DNA from: an uncultured Clostridia bacterium
Lineage (GTDB): Bacteria > Bacillota > Clostridia > Christensenellales > DTU072
DNA: 64,000 nucleotides
Assembly: GCA_946621465.1 (NCBI GenBank)
Contig: CAMOOO010000001.1
Coordinates: 696,386 to 760,385 of the forward strand
Direction: 5' to 3'
The position numbers and the translations under genes are program-made. Numbering within the stretch: the first letter of the stretch is position 1; each line of letters opens with the position of its first letter. The notes below the pieces were generated by a model. That model ran no database searches. It had not been told where the DNA came from and worked only from the letters and a program-made list of their open reading frames with translations. Below are positions 1 through 8,653 of this stretch, one piece after another.

Positions 1-33
1 CTTTGACGTGATAATTCTTGCAGTGTAATATAG

Positions 34-444
34 TCAATTGCTCTTGCGGAGTTTGCTTATCGTATTTGGGCTGACTTCGCCAATGTATTCGCCATCATCC
101 CAGCACTTGAAGTTGTCAAAGAGCAACAATTTTTTATCTTCAATACGGTCGTAAAAGAACACTTTTTCAATAAGCCATCCTTGAGCAGGTTCCAATTGTT
201 TCAAAGCGTCGATAACTCTTTGACGTTCAAACTCGGAAAAGAAATGTTCCTCAACGTTTTCGGTAGGATCGACTGCCTGAAAACCGGCGTCCAACAATAC
301 TTCCAAAGAGCTCTCACTACGTTTTACGTTCTTCCACGAAAGTCTTTTTTCTTCCGCAACGATACGTTCATACTGTTTTGCAAACTCTTCCGTCACTTCA
401 ATGTCAACAAGCTTGCCGTTCATAAAATACTTAATAGTTACCAT
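34..444 (-). CDS. Putative ICE-type sigma-70-like small regulator, 3' end probably frameshifted
   Basis: A 136-residue protein starting at the ATG at 444, preceded by AAGGAAA on the minus strand; the longer frame to 603 has no ribosome site and runs through a terminator-like hairpin. The N-terminus (MVTIKYFMNGKLVDIEVTEE) and a middle helix (LKQLEPAQGWLIEKVFFYDR) resemble the short sigma-70-like helix-turn-helix proteins of Clostridia conjugative elements. The expected region-4-like helix after residue 95 is poorly recognisable. The frame ends at a TGA at 34-36, yet the neighbouring frame stays open from there to the window edge (reading RAIDYITLQELSRQ), which suggests a one-base deletion. With the lexA and recombinase remnants nearby it looks like a decaying element gene. 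Family assignment is inference. Confidence 0.5.
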   Translation of the reverse strand: MVTIKYFMNGKLVDIEVTEEFAKQYERIVAEEKRLSWKNVKRSESSLEVLLDAGFQAVDPTENVEEHFFSEFERQRVIDALKQLEPAQGWLIEKVFFYDRIEDKKLLLFDNFKCWDDGEYIGEVSPNTISKLRKSN

Positions 445-574
445 AAGATTTCCTTTCCCCTTGTGCTCATTGGGGGCGAGCGATTCTTCGTAAATCGCTG
501 TCGGAAATCCATAAAAAACCCGACAGCAGTGAACCAAATCACCGCCATCGGGGGAAACATCTATTTTTTGGGCA

Positions 575-633
575 TAAAAAAACCCTGACAACAGACGAAT
601 CACATTTTTTGTGACTTGGCTCTATTGTCAGGG
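575..633 (-). terminator. Hairpin plus T tract, terminator or attenuator upstream of the sigma-like gene
   Basis: On the minus strand CCCTGACAA (633-625) pairs with TTGTCAGGG (591-583) and is followed by a T run (582-575). A smaller hairpin (CACA/TGTG around 601-613) sits in the loop. It lies between an upstream promoter-like region and the sigma-like gene start at 444, so it may act as an attenuator rather than a simple end. Confidence 0.5.
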
Positions 634-843
634 CTCTTGGTGGTTCTTGTTACAACCTTATCGGTATGCCAGATTCAGCCTCTTCGCCGATACATCTATA
701 AATGTAAAAGCTAACAATTTTGGAAATGGGTAGTACCTCTTAACAGTTCGATTCGATACTCTTTTATATGCCGAGTACAGGTTTTATTCTGCCATTCCTC
801 AATACTATTCAGTTTTAATTATTTTCCTATATTTTACGCCGAG
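634..843. other. Non-coding stretch, part of element remnant
   Basis: No convincing open frame on either strand. The minus-strand sequence reads like a leader between the zinc-ribbon gene at 844-1023 and the terminator at 575-633. No clear promoter was identified. Confidence 0.4.
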
Positions 844-1023
844 TTAAGCCTTTACCTTTTTCAACTTAACTACCAGCGGCAATGCGTAGACGCCACCGTC
901 ATTATCTACCGTGCCTTGCACAACCGTCTTGCAAGTATGGCAATGCAATTCGACGAAACTGCCAATTCTTGCACGGCACGGTTTTTTTCCGCATTGAGGA
1001 CAAGTAATGGGTTTTAATGTCAT
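844..1023 (-). CDS. Small zinc-ribbon protein (59 aa)
   Basis: ATG at 1021-1023 follows a strong AAGGAGGATTATAAGT ribosome site on the minus strand; the frame ends TAA at 844-846. The 59-residue product begins MTLKPITCPQCGKKPC and has two CxxC knuckles (CPQC at 8-11 and CHTC around 28-31) separated by a beta-hairpin-like stretch, then a basic tail ending KLKKVKA. This is the layout of a single zinc ribbon, as in small proteins carried on Clostridia integrative elements. Function unknown; nucleic-acid binding is an inference. The longer overlapping frame up to 1228 is not favoured because this gene's ribosome site lies inside it. Confidence 0.65.
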   Translation of the reverse strand: MTLKPITCPQCGKKPCRARIGSFVELHCHTCKTVVQGTVDNDGGVYALPLVVKLKKVKA

Positions 1024-1242
1024 ACTTATAATCCTCCTTCCCCAAGGTCACTTCACGGGTATTTGATAACTGTATTGTGAGGGTGGGGCTTCCCATCACA
1101 CAGAATATCACGCTAGTAGACCGGCCCATTTTTCTGTAGGGCTTCAGTTCTTGATAAAAATCTTCTGTTAAAATCGTTTTTCCTACCTTTACTAAACTAA
1201 AAATCCACCTTACCAATCTATCTATCACTGCATTTTCACCCC

Positions 1243-1530
1243 CTATAAAACATCCTTTATGACTTTTACAACAACACCTTGGATATTGATCTGATCGAAA
1301 TACATATCCTGCATGGTATCATTTTCGGGATGAAGTCTGACTTTGTGGCGTCTCTTATCTATATAGAAACGTTTCAGGGTAGCTTCATCTCCAATCAGTG
1401 CAACTATAATCTGACCTTCTTCCGCAGTGTTTTGTTATTTTACGATAACGAAATCTCCATCTTCTATATTTGCCTTAATCATACTATCGCCGTGAGCGTG
1501 CAAAGCGAAGAAGTTACCGGTGCCGAGTAT
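1243..1530 (-). pseudogene. lexA: lexA fragment: S24 protease domain with internal stop
   Basis: Read on the minus strand from 1530 to the TAG at 1243-1245, one frame of 96 codons gives a LexA C-terminal domain. It starts ILGTGNFFALHAHGDSM, which contains the Gly-Asp-Ser-Met context of the catalytic serine. It continues with IEDGDFVIVK, has an in-frame TAA, then continues through DEATLKRF, the context of the catalytic lysine, to VVVKVIKDVL. The N-terminal DNA-binding domain and the cleavage site are absent: homology stops abruptly at about 1530, where an opposite-strand recombinase fragment begins. Both the truncation and the stop codon indicate a dead copy. A working lexA may exist elsewhere. 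Confidence 0.8.
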
Positions 1531-1536
1531 TGATGA

Positions 1537-2079
1537 AGATCGAGGACGGACGAAAAGGAACTCAAATCAATACGAAAGCGAATTGCCGACGTACAAGAAA
1601 AAGCAGATGCCGCAGCCACTGCCTTTATCGAAGCCAAAAGCCCGTTACTCAAACAGCGTATCGAAGTGCAAATGCAAGAGTATGAAGTCCTTTTAAGTGA
1701 CTTGGAAAAGCTGAAAACGAAATTAACAATCGAACGTGGACGGTGACTTACAGAGAAAGATTTTGAAACGTTCGTCAAGCTGATAATTCAGGGAAACGTA
1801 GATGATTTTGAGTTTAGACGACAGCTGATAGACACCCTCGTATACAGAGTATACGTTTGCGACGATCATACCTATATCTACTTCAATTTTAAAGGCGGGA
1901 ACAAAGCAATAGATGAAACAACTTTAGAGGAAATCAAACCGCAGTTAGAGGATAGGTGGGAAATAGTTCAAACGCGAAGTGATTCTGCCCGCCACAGCAA
2001 GGGCACCGAATCTGGTGCCCATTTTTGTTGCACCGGAGTGGGTGGTCTTCGAAGTACAAGTGTAGTCCGAACTTCGTGA
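1537..2079 (+). pseudogene. C-terminal fragment of a large serine recombinase
   Basis: One + frame from about 1537 to the TGA at 2077-2079 encodes the coiled-coil tail of large serine recombinases: a charged helical region (ADVQEKADAAATAFIEAKSP, then LLKQRIEVQMQEYEVLLSDL), then a block reading DFETFVKLIIQGNVDDFEFR and RQLIDTLVYRVYVCDDHTYI. An in-frame TGA at 1744-1746 interrupts it, and the catalytic and zinc-ribbon domains are missing. It abuts the lexA fragment on the other strand at about 1530, marking an old insertion or deletion junction. It is probably what is left of the integrase of the element at the left end of the window. Confidence 0.75.
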
Positions 2080-2220
2080 GGATGCCGAAACAAATCCCGC
2101 CCTCATAATATGGTGTCCTTTCTATTTCGCATAGGTGTAATTTACGTGGATAGCAACAGCCGGTTTCTTGTAATAATCATCAATATGAAATATAATTGGG
2201 ATTAATAAGGAGGTCATCAT

Positions 2221-2850
2221 ATGAAAACAAAAGATATTCTACTGAAACTCAGAACTGAAAATAAACTTTCGCAGGAAGAACTTGCCGCAAAGGTATTTGT
2301 GACAAGACAAGCTGTTTCTCGCTGGGAAACCGGCGAAACGATCCCCAATATAGATACTCTTAAACTGCTTTCTAAATTATTTAACGTGTCAATCAATACT
2401 CTCCTTGGTTCTCCAAGGAAGCTGGTTTGCGCATGCTGCGGAATGTCTATTGACGACTCTACTATGAGTCATGAACCCGATGGCAATTTCAATGAGGAAT
2501 ATTGCAAATGGTGTTATGCCGATGGGGATTACACACTCGACATCTGGAAAAGAAACGTTGGGGTGGGAGGGAAAGAAAAGTTCAAAGAAAGCAAAGAGAT
2601 TCTTATTCGCGAGATCAACGTGCTTTTAACTATCGAAGGACTACCCAGGATTGATAATTTGAACGTTCTGTCGGGTGAATTCGTCAATTTAGAATATACT
2701 CTGCCAAATGGAGAAAAGGTAAAATTTCTTGACGATAAGCAAACCTATCTAGGTAGCCAACTTGAAAGTCAATCGGGTAACAGATGTTTAGGAATAGCCG
2801 CAAATATGGATTTTATCCTTATGTGCTCGTATGTGGAACCGAACTCGTGA
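2221..2850 (+). CDS. XRE-family transcriptional regulator with zinc ribbon
   Basis: 209 residues, preceded by AAGGAGGTCATCAT. Residues 5-60 form a Cro/C1-type helix-turn-helix (LSQEELAAKVFVTRQAVSRW, then ETGETIPNIDTLKLLSKLF). Residues 70-98 hold a CxxC pair (C70, C73) and a second CxxC (C95, C98), a zinc-ribbon layout also known in Firmicutes XRE regulators with a putative zinc-ribbon domain. The C-terminal 100 residues are unrecognised; they may bind a ligand or partner. It sits between the element remnant and an unrelated membrane protein, with no obvious operon partner. Target genes cannot be read from the sequence. Confidence 0.8.
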   Translation: MKTKDILLKLRTENKLSQEELAAKVFVTRQAVSRWETGETIPNIDTLKLLSKLFNVSINTLLGSPRKLVCACCGMSIDDSTMSHEPDGNFNEEYCKWCYADGDYTLDIWKRNVGVGGKEKFKESKEILIREINVLLTIEGLPRIDNLNVLSGEFVNLEYTLPNGEKVKFLDDKQTYLGSQLESQSGNRCLGIAANMDFILMCSYVEPNS

Positions 2851-2989
2851 TTTATAAAAAGAGATGATTCCAGCATCGATTTAATACGCATTTTTTGATA
2901 CCTGGGATATCTGCTTGCGTGCATTGACTTTTAATAATGATATTATTATAATTGCATTATAAACATGTTGAGATGCAGATTAATAGGCT

Positions 2990-3421
2990 ATGGGGTGGTT
3001 TAATTATTACGGATTGATAATAATGGGAATCATTATGCTGCCGAACATTATTTATGCTGTCAGACGTAAGGGCAGCGCGGTCGCTTATCATAATAAGGTG
3101 ATTGAGTTATTGGAGCAGGTCGGCAGGTACGGGTGTTTTGTTTTTATGATATTTAATATTCCGTACGTTTGCTTGGGATTTTGGTTCAATTATGCGTTTA
3201 TCGTTTATTTATCGGTAAACGGCGGATTGTGCTTGGCTTATTTGGTTTTCTGGGTTGTTTGTTGGAATAAAAATGATAAGCTGAAAGCGTTATCGCTTTC
3301 CATTATTCCGTCCTGTATTTTTTTGTTCAGCGGTATTGTTTTGGCGAATATTCCTCTGGCTGTATTATCCGTTCTTTTCGCCGTATGTCATATTTATATT
3401 AGCTGCAAAAATTCCGATTAA
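2990..3421 (+). CDS. Small multi-pass membrane protein, unknown function
   Basis: 143 residues, mostly hydrophobic, with about four membrane segments near residues 6-24, 47-68, 70-92 and 103-137, and a short charged loop (RRKGSAVAYHNKVIEL). The start ATG at 2990 has only a weak AGG upstream, so a later start at Met12 is possible. It ends nine bases before the convergent AICAR formyltransferase gene. No enzyme motif or transporter signature was recognised. Confidence 0.6.
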   Translation: MGWFNYYGLIIMGIIMLPNIIYAVRRKGSAVAYHNKVIELLEQVGRYGCFVFMIFNIPYVCLGFWFNYAFIVYLSVNGGLCLAYLVFWVVCWNKNDKLKALSLSIIPSCIFLFSGIVLANIPLAVLSVLFAVCHIYISCKNSD

Positions 3422-3429
3422 GGCGCCAA

Positions 3430-4611
3430 TCAATGGTGGAATAGGCGCAGACCGACGAAGCACATGGTCATGCTAAGTTTATTGCAGCGTTCGATAACGA
3501 CGTCGTCACGGATGGAGCCGCCCGGCTGGGCGACGTATTTTACGCCACTGAGGCTGGCTCTGACGATATTGTCGTCAAAGGGGAAAAATGCGTCGCTTGC
3601 CACAGAAACATCGGTGACGGTGGCAATGTAAGCTTTTTGTTCCTCTTTGGTAAACGGTTCCGGCTGTCCGGTAAAGAAGCGTTGCCAAACGCCGTCGGCG
3701 CAGACGTCTTCTTCGTTGCCGTTGATATAACCGTCTATCGCGTTGTCTCTTTCGGGACGAGAAAGGTCCTCTTTAAAAGGGAGTGCAAGCACTTTGTCCG
3801 CTTGGCGGAGAAACCAGGTATCCGCTTTGGTACCGGCAAGGCGGGTGCAGTGGATCCGGGACTGTTGACCTGCGCCGACCCCGATCGCCTGTCCGTCAAA
3901 GGCGTAACATACGGAGTTGGACTGGGTGTATTTCAGCGTAATAAGAGCAACGATAAGGTCCTCTTTTTTATCCTCCGGCAGCGTTTTGTTATCGGTGACG
4001 ATATTGTCGAGCATATCCTTTGTTATCAAAGCATCGTTACGGAGTTGCTCGAAAGTTATGCCGAAGACCTGCTTCCGTTCCATTTTTTGCGGACGGTAAT
4101 CTTTATCAATTTGAACGATACAATAGTTGCCTTTTTTCTTCGTTTTCAACAGTTCAAGAGCCTCGGACGTATAGCCTGGCGCGATGACGCCGTCGGACAC
4201 CTCTCTTGCAATCAATTGGGCCGTGACGAGGTCGCAGGTATCGGAAAGAGCGATCCAGTCGCCGAAAGAACACATCCTGTCCGTTCCTCTGGCGCGGGCA
4301 TAGGCACACGCTAAGGGGGAGTCGTCCAGCCCCTCGATATCGTCAACGAAGCAAGCCTTTTTCAGTTTGTCGGGAAGTTTCCTTCCGATCGCCGCAGACG
4401 TCGGGGAAACGTGCTTAAACGAAGCGGCGGCAGGAACGCCCAATGCCTCTTTCAATTCCTTTACCAACTGCCAAGAATTGAGAGCGTCTAAAAAATTGAT
4501 ATACCCCGGTTTGCCATTCAACACGGTTAAGGGCAATTCGCCCTCTTCCATCAATATCCGCGCCGGTTTCTGATTGGGATTGCATCCGTATTTTAATTCG
4601 ATTTCTTTCAT
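3430..4611 (-). CDS. Stand-alone AICAR formyltransferase
   Basis: 393 residues from the ATG at 4609-4611; the longer frame would overlap the upstream gene. It matches the C-terminal AICAR transformylase half of PurH. The signature SFKHVSPTSAAIG is present (Lys66 and His67, equivalent to the catalytic Lys-His pair), as are TQSNSVCYA and GAGQQSRIHCTRLAG, with a C-terminal DAFFPFDD. It lacks the usual N-terminal IMP cyclohydrolase domain, whose job is taken by the adjacent PurO, two bases upstream. The reaction is AICAR plus 10-formyltetrahydrofolate to FAICAR. As last gene of the histidine operon it can recycle AICAR released by HisF/HisH. Confidence 0.9.
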   Translation of the reverse strand: MKEIELKYGCNPNQKPARILMEEGELPLTVLNGKPGYINFLDALNSWQLVKELKEALGVPAAASFKHVSPTSAAIGRKLPDKLKKACFVDDIEGLDDSPLACAYARARGTDRMCSFGDWIALSDTCDLVTAQLIAREVSDGVIAPGYTSEALELLKTKKKGNYCIVQIDKDYRPQKMERKQVFGITFEQLRNDALITKDMLDNIVTDNKTLPEDKKEDLIVALITLKYTQSNSVCYAFDGQAIGVGAGQQSRIHCTRLAGTKADTWFLRQADKVLALPFKEDLSRPERDNAIDGYINGNEEDVCADGVWQRFFTGQPEPFTKEEQKAYIATVTDVSVASDAFFPFDDNIVRASLSGVKYVAQPGGSIRDDVVIERCNKLSMTMCFVGLRLFHH

Positions 4612-4613
4612 GA

Positions 4614-5303
4614 TCACAGCTCCAGTTTGTTTATGATTTTTTCCTTTTCTTTGCCCGAAGGGGAATCTTCGCGCACAAAAAGGGAGACCTTGTTTTCTTC
4701 CGGAAGGGACTGCCACATTACGTTTGCAATGGTATCGGCATCGCCTTTTAAAACAACCTTAATCGGCGGTCCGACAAAGGAAGGCAGCGGCTCGCCGTTG
4801 TCGACGTAGGTACGAATAAAGTATCCCACTCCTTTTTCTCCGGCATAGGTGTAAAAGGATCTTGCGCAGTTTTCTCCCTCGCCCTTTCTCAATATGGATA
4901 ATTCAAAAACCGTTTTTTCACCATTTCTCACAATCGCAGATATCCTGGGCGTGAAGTTAGGTGCATCCGGTTCGTACGTTCTGGTCCTAAGGGCATCCTC
5001 AAAGCTGCCGCCTTTGCTCAGATACTCTATGATCGTTTCCGTTTGGTCTCCGTTTGTTATAATTTCGGTATCCGAAACTTTGGCATACGGCCGATAAATA
5101 ATCAGCGAGGGATCGGATACATTCGATTCGTCGAATGCCTTTGTTCTCAGTCCGTCCTCTCCGCGCACGAAGACGCGGTTGCGGCTGTTTACACTCCTAC
5201 CCGTCAAAAAGTAGGCGATGATGGCGTTGCCTTTTTCATTCTCTCCGACGATGATACCTCTACCGGGGTACGATGGAATCAGCGCATCCTTTATTGTTAT
5301 CAT
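4614..5303 (-). CDS. purO: IMP cyclohydrolase, archaeal PurO type
   Basis: 229 residues. The N-terminus (SYPGRGIIVGENEKGNAIIA, then YFLTGRSVNSRNR) matches the PurO/IMP_cyclohyd family, a fold different from the PurH cyclohydrolase domain. Later blocks such as DPSLIIYRP, PNFTPRISA and RSFYTYAGEKGVGYFIRTY fit the family. It would close FAICAR to IMP, completing the two steps that PurH normally does alone. Placed 8 bases after hisIE and 2 bases before the formyltransferase, so translation is probably coupled. Known mainly from archaea, with homologues in some Clostridia. Confidence 0.85.
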   Translation of the reverse strand: MITIKDALIPSYPGRGIIVGENEKGNAIIAYFLTGRSVNSRNRVFVRGEDGLRTKAFDESNVSDPSLIIYRPYAKVSDTEIITNGDQTETIIEYLSKGGSFEDALRTRTYEPDAPNFTPRISAIVRNGEKTVFELSILRKGEGENCARSFYTYAGEKGVGYFIRTYVDNGEPLPSFVGPPIKVVLKGDADTIANVMWQSLPEENKVSLFVREDSPSGKEKEKIINKLEL

Positions 5304-5311
5304 ATCACTCC

Positions 5312-5962
5312 TCAGTGCGTCATTTTTTCCTGTTTGACTTTTTTATCGATAACGTGGCGAGAAGCCAGTTCCTTTTGTACGTCCTCCAGACTGATGCCCA
5401 TTTGCACCATCAGGACCATGACGTGGTAAGCAAGGTCCGCGATCTCATAGACCGTTTCTTTTTTGTCTTCCGCCTTTCCGGCGATGATGACCTCGGTACT
5501 TTCCTCTCCCACCTTCTTAAGAATCTTATCCAATCCTTTTTCAAACAGATAGGTGGTATAAGAGCCTTCTTTTTTCTCTATCTTTCTGCCGACGAGAAGA
5601 TCGTATAGCCCTTGATAGGAAAACTCCTTTCTCTCCTCGCTCTCGAAGACGGAATCGTTAAAACAACTAAACGTCCCCGTATGGCAGGCAGGTCCGTCCG
5701 GTTCCACCATGACGATGAGGGCGTCTTTGTCGCAGTCTGCCGTGATAGAAACGACGTGTTGATAGTTTCCGCTCGTTTCCCCTTTCAACCAAAGTTCCTG
5801 TCTGGAACGGCTCCAAAAACAGGTCAGTTCCTTTTCCATAGTGATCTTCAGGCTCTCCTTGTTCATATAGGCGAGGGTGAGGACCTTTTTGGTTATAGCG
5901 TCGACAACGATAGCGGGAATCAGTCCCTTTTCGTCAAATTTAAGTTCTTCAATAGCAACCAT
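5312..5962 (-). CDS. hisIE: Bifunctional phosphoribosyl-AMP cyclohydrolase / phosphoribosyl-ATP pyrophosphatase
   Basis: 216 residues with AAGGAGATATAAAC before the ATG at 5962. The N-terminal HisI half (about 1-115) has [37 protein letters not shown], the metal-binding ADCDKDAL and [12 protein letters not shown]. The C-terminal HisE half (about 125-205) has the helical [20 protein letters not shown] and [14 protein letters not shown] of the all-alpha pyrophosphohydrolases. It catalyses steps 2 and 3 of histidine synthesis. Fusion is the usual state in many bacteria. Confidence 0.95.
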   Translation of the reverse strand: MVAIEELKFDEKGLIPAIVVDAITKKVLTLAYMNKESLKITMEKELTCFWSRSRQELWLKGETSGNYQHVVSITADCDKDALIVMVEPDGPACHTGTFSCFNDSVFESEERKEFSYQGLYDLLVGRKIEKKEGSYTTYLFEKGLDKILKKVGEESTEVIIAGKAEDKKETVYEIADLAYHVMVLMVQMGISLEDVQKELASRHVIDKKVKQEKMTH

Positions 5963-5980
5963 GTTTATATCTCCTTATTA

Positions 5981-6739
5981 TTACAATCTCGTAGGGATGC
6001 CCCTTTTTTTCATTTCTTCTTTCAAGTCCTTTATCTTCACCTCTCCGAAGTGAAAAATGGAAGCTGCAAGTCCGGCGTCAACCTTCGGCACTTCGGTAAA
6101 TAAGGTAATAAAGTCCTCAATATTTCCTGCGCCGCCACTGGCAATCACGGGAACGTTGACTGCGTCGCAAACGACGGAAAGCATTTCCAGATCAAAGCCT
6201 TTTTTTACGCCGTCGGTATCTATGGAATTGAGGACGATCTCGCCTGCTCCCAGTCCGACGCATTTTTTAATCCACGATACGGCCTCTAACCCGGTATCCA
6301 CCCTGCCCCCTTTGGCAAAAACGCGGAACTTTCCGTCCACCCGTTTGACGTCGGCGCTGAGTACTACGCACTGGCTCCCGTACTTTCTTGCCGCCTCATA
6401 CACGAGGTCGGGATTGCGAATAGCACCCGAATTGACGCTGACTTTATCGGCGCCGCATTTCAGTACCCTGTCAAAGTCCTCTACCGTATTGATACCTCCT
6501 CCGACGGTCAGCGGAATAAAAACTCTTTCCGCCGTCTTCGTAAGAATATCGGTAAAGAGCTTACGCCCCTCGTTGGATGCGGTAATGTCGTAAAAAACCA
6601 GTTCGTCGGCACCTTTTGATGAATAGTATTCCGCCAAAGACACCGGATCGGACACGTCTTTTACGCCCTCGAAATTGACACCTTTTACCACTCTGCCGTC
6701 TCTGACGTCCAGACAGGGAATGATCCTTTTCGTTATCAT
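5981..6739 (-). CDS. hisF: Imidazole glycerol phosphate synthase, cyclase subunit
   Basis: 252-residue TIM barrel. MITKRIIPCLDVRDGRVVKG carries the N-terminal catalytic Asp, with LTVGGGI and VIASGGAG as phosphate-binding loops and a second Asp in LNSIDTDGV. It forms IGP and AICAR from PRFAR with ammonia from HisH. The start overlaps hisA by four bases (ATGA at 6736-6739). The release of AICAR here is what makes the downstream purO and formyltransferase meaningful. Confidence 0.97.
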   Translation of the reverse strand: MITKRIIPCLDVRDGRVVKGVNFEGVKDVSDPVSLAEYYSSKGADELVFYDITASNEGRKLFTDILTKTAERVFIPLTVGGGINTVEDFDRVLKCGADKVSVNSGAIRNPDLVYEAARKYGSQCVVLSADVKRVDGKFRVFAKGGRVDTGLEAVSWIKKCVGLGAGEIVLNSIDTDGVKKGFDLEMLSVVCDAVNVPVIASGGAGNIEDFITLFTEVPKVDAGLAASIFHFGEVKIKDLKEEMKKRGIPTRL

Positions 6740-7446
6740 CTTGCCACCTCGATCGCTTGAGAAATATCCACGCTGCCGGTATAATAGGCTTTGCCGACGA
6801 TGGCACCGTACAGATTACTTTCTTTCAGCGCGATAATATCTTCCAAACTCGACACGCCGCCGGATGCGACGATATCGACGTTAAATTCCTTATTCAATTC
6901 CTTATACAGTTCTCGGTTGGTTCCCTGCATTGCGCCGTCCTTCGATACGTCTGTGCAGATGATAGTCCTGACGCCCAGTCCTTCCATTTTGGCAAAGAAT
7001 TCTTTACCCCCTATATTGGACTTTTCTGTCCATCCTTTGACGGCGACGAACCCGTCCTTCAGATCGGCGCCGACTGCGATCCTGTCACCATAGGTGTCGA
7101 TCGCTTCTTTCAAAAACTCTTCGTCGGAAACGGCTGCCGTTCCCAAAATCACTCTGTCAAGTCCGCTTTCCAGATATTTTTTGACCACCGCCATACTGCG
7201 GATACCACCGCCTATTTCGCAAAACAACCCCGTTTCTTTTTTGATTTTCAAAACCACTTCCAGATTGGGCGTTTCACCGCTCTTTGCTCCTTCCAGATCG
7301 ACAATATGGATATGGGTCGTTCCTTTACGAACAAAGTCGCGTGCGATCTCAACAGGATCGCCGTAGACGGTCATCTTATCGTACTCCCCTTTGTAGAGCC
7401 GAACGGCTTTTGCATCGTAGATATCTATTGCCGGAAAAATAATCAT
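6736..7446 (-). CDS. hisA: ProFAR isomerase
   Basis: 236 residues from the ATG at 7446, the family length; the upstream extension lies inside hisH and is not used. The sequence begins MIIFPAIDIYDAKAVRLYKG with the catalytic Asp, and has IVDLEGAKSG, EIGGGIRS, TDVSKDGAMQGTN with the second Asp, and DIVASGGVSS. It isomerises ProFAR to PRFAR. Two bases separate it from hisH, consistent with tight co-translation. Confidence 0.96.
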   Translation of the reverse strand: MIIFPAIDIYDAKAVRLYKGEYDKMTVYGDPVEIARDFVRKGTTHIHIVDLEGAKSGETPNLEVVLKIKKETGLFCEIGGGIRSMAVVKKYLESGLDRVILGTAAVSDEEFLKEAIDTYGDRIAVGADLKDGFVAVKGWTEKSNIGGKEFFAKMEGLGVRTIICTDVSKDGAMQGTNRELYKELNKEFNVDIVASGGVSSLEDIIALKESNLYGAIVGKAYYTGSVDISQAIEVAR

Positions 7447-7448
7447 TT

Positions 7449-8063
7449 TTATTCTCCTTCCCCTGCAAACGCGCGTAAGATGTTTAAGCCCACTTCGCCG
7501 CTTTTTTCCGGGTGAAATTGACAGCCAAAGACGTTTTTGTTCTCCACGGAAGCGGTGATCGGGCACCCATACTCACTTGTTGCCGTAATATACTCGCTAC
7601 AATCGGCGGCATAATAGGAATGGACGAAATAGACGAAGTCGCCTTCTTTAATAAAGCGGAACAGCTTGGTTCCTTTCTTGAATTCCAGTTTGTTCCAGCC
7701 GATATGAGGGATCTTATATCCTGCCGGAATGACCTCGCCTATCGGGCGTACCGCGCCGGGAACGAGGTGAAGTCCCTCGTACTCTCCGTCTTCGTAACTT
7801 TTATCAAACAGCATTTGCATCCCGAGACAAATTCCGAGAAGAGGCTTGCCTTTTTTGCACTCTTCTTTGACCGTTTTATCCAGTCCGGTTTCTTTCAGCT
7901 TAGCGATGGCGTCACGAAAGGCGCCTACCCCCGGTAAAATAATTTTATCGGCCCTTTCTATTACCTTTTTATCTCCGCTGACGACGGCGTCCGCGCCGAT
8001 CTTTTTCAGAGAGGAACAGAGAGAAAACAAATTGCCTACGCCGTAGTCGACGATTGCGATCAT
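7449..8063 (-). CDS. hisH: Imidazole glycerol phosphate synthase, glutaminase subunit
   Basis: 204 residues. Class-I glutamine amidotransferase: IVDYGVGNLFS at the start, oxyanion strand KIILPGVGAF, nucleophile Cys in LLGICLGMQMLF, and the His-Glu of FHPEKSG. It supplies ammonia to HisF. Two bases follow hisB. Confidence 0.97.
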   Translation of the reverse strand: MIAIVDYGVGNLFSLCSSLKKIGADAVVSGDKKVIERADKIILPGVGAFRDAIAKLKETGLDKTVKEECKKGKPLLGICLGMQMLFDKSYEDGEYEGLHLVPGAVRPIGEVIPAGYKIPHIGWNKLEFKKGTKLFRFIKEGDFVYFVHSYYAADCSEYITATSEYGCPITASVENKNVFGCQFHPEKSGEVGLNILRAFAGEGE

Positions 8064-8065
8064 TT

Positions 8066-8653
8066 TTACAGCACTCCTTTGGTTGAAGGTATCTCGTCGG
8101 CGAACTCTTCCTCGATCTTCACCGCCGCGCGAATGGTCCTTGCCGCCGATTTAAATGCGCCCTCGACAATGTGGTGGGAGTTGCTCCCCGATATCTTTTT
8201 GATATGCAACGTGCATTCGGCGTTTCTGGCAAAACCGTACCAGAATTCCTGCACCAGTTCGGTGTCGAAGGTACCTATTTTTTCGGTAGGGATTTCAAGG
8301 TCGCAGGCAAGATAGCATCTTCCCGAAAAATCTATCGCCGTCAGTATCAACGACTCGTCCATAGGAAGAATGGTACTGCCGTACCTGGTAATGCCCTTTT
8401 TATCGCCCAGTGCCTCTAAAAAGGCCTGACCCAGCGCAATGCCGATATCTTCTACGGTGTGGTGATCGTCTACGTAGGTATCGCCCTGGCATTTGACCGT
8501 CAGATCAAATCTGCCGTGCTTGGCAAACAACGTCAACATATGGTCCAAAAATCCGCAACCGGTATCGATTGAACTCGTCCCCTTTCCGTCGACGTTCAAC
8601 GACAAATAAATATCCGTTTCTTTTGTTTTACGATTGATCTCAGCCTGTCTCAT
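8066..8653 (-). CDS. hisB: Imidazoleglycerol-phosphate dehydratase
   Basis: 195 residues, monofunctional (no histidinol phosphatase domain). Manganese-binding His clusters are visible in GFLDHMLTLFAKHG, VDDHHTVEDIGIALGQ and SNSHHIVEGAFKS. It converts IGP to imidazole acetol phosphate. It overlaps hisC by four bases. Since no histidinol-phosphatase gene is in this operon, that enzyme must be encoded elsewhere. Confidence 0.96.
   Translation of the reverse strand: MRQAEINRKTKETDIYLSLNVDGKGTSSIDTGCGFLDHMLTLFAKHGRFDLTVKCQGDTYVDDHHTVEDIGIALGQAFLEALGDKKGITRYGSTILPMDESLILTAIDFSGRCYLACDLEIPTEKIGTFDTELVQEFWYGFARNAECTLHIKKISGSNSHHIVEGAFKSAARTIRAAVKIEEEFADEIPSTKGVL

Noticed and set aside
902..1228. 108-codon minus-strand frame between the lexA fragment and the zinc-ribbon gene
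   Set aside because: It starts with GTG without a ribosome site and its second half overlaps the well-supported zinc-ribbon gene in another frame. The first 60 codons could be a remnant of an element gene, but no family was recognised.
1279..1533. 84-codon + strand frame
   Set aside because: It is the antisense of the lexA fragment, whose protein sequence is recognisable.
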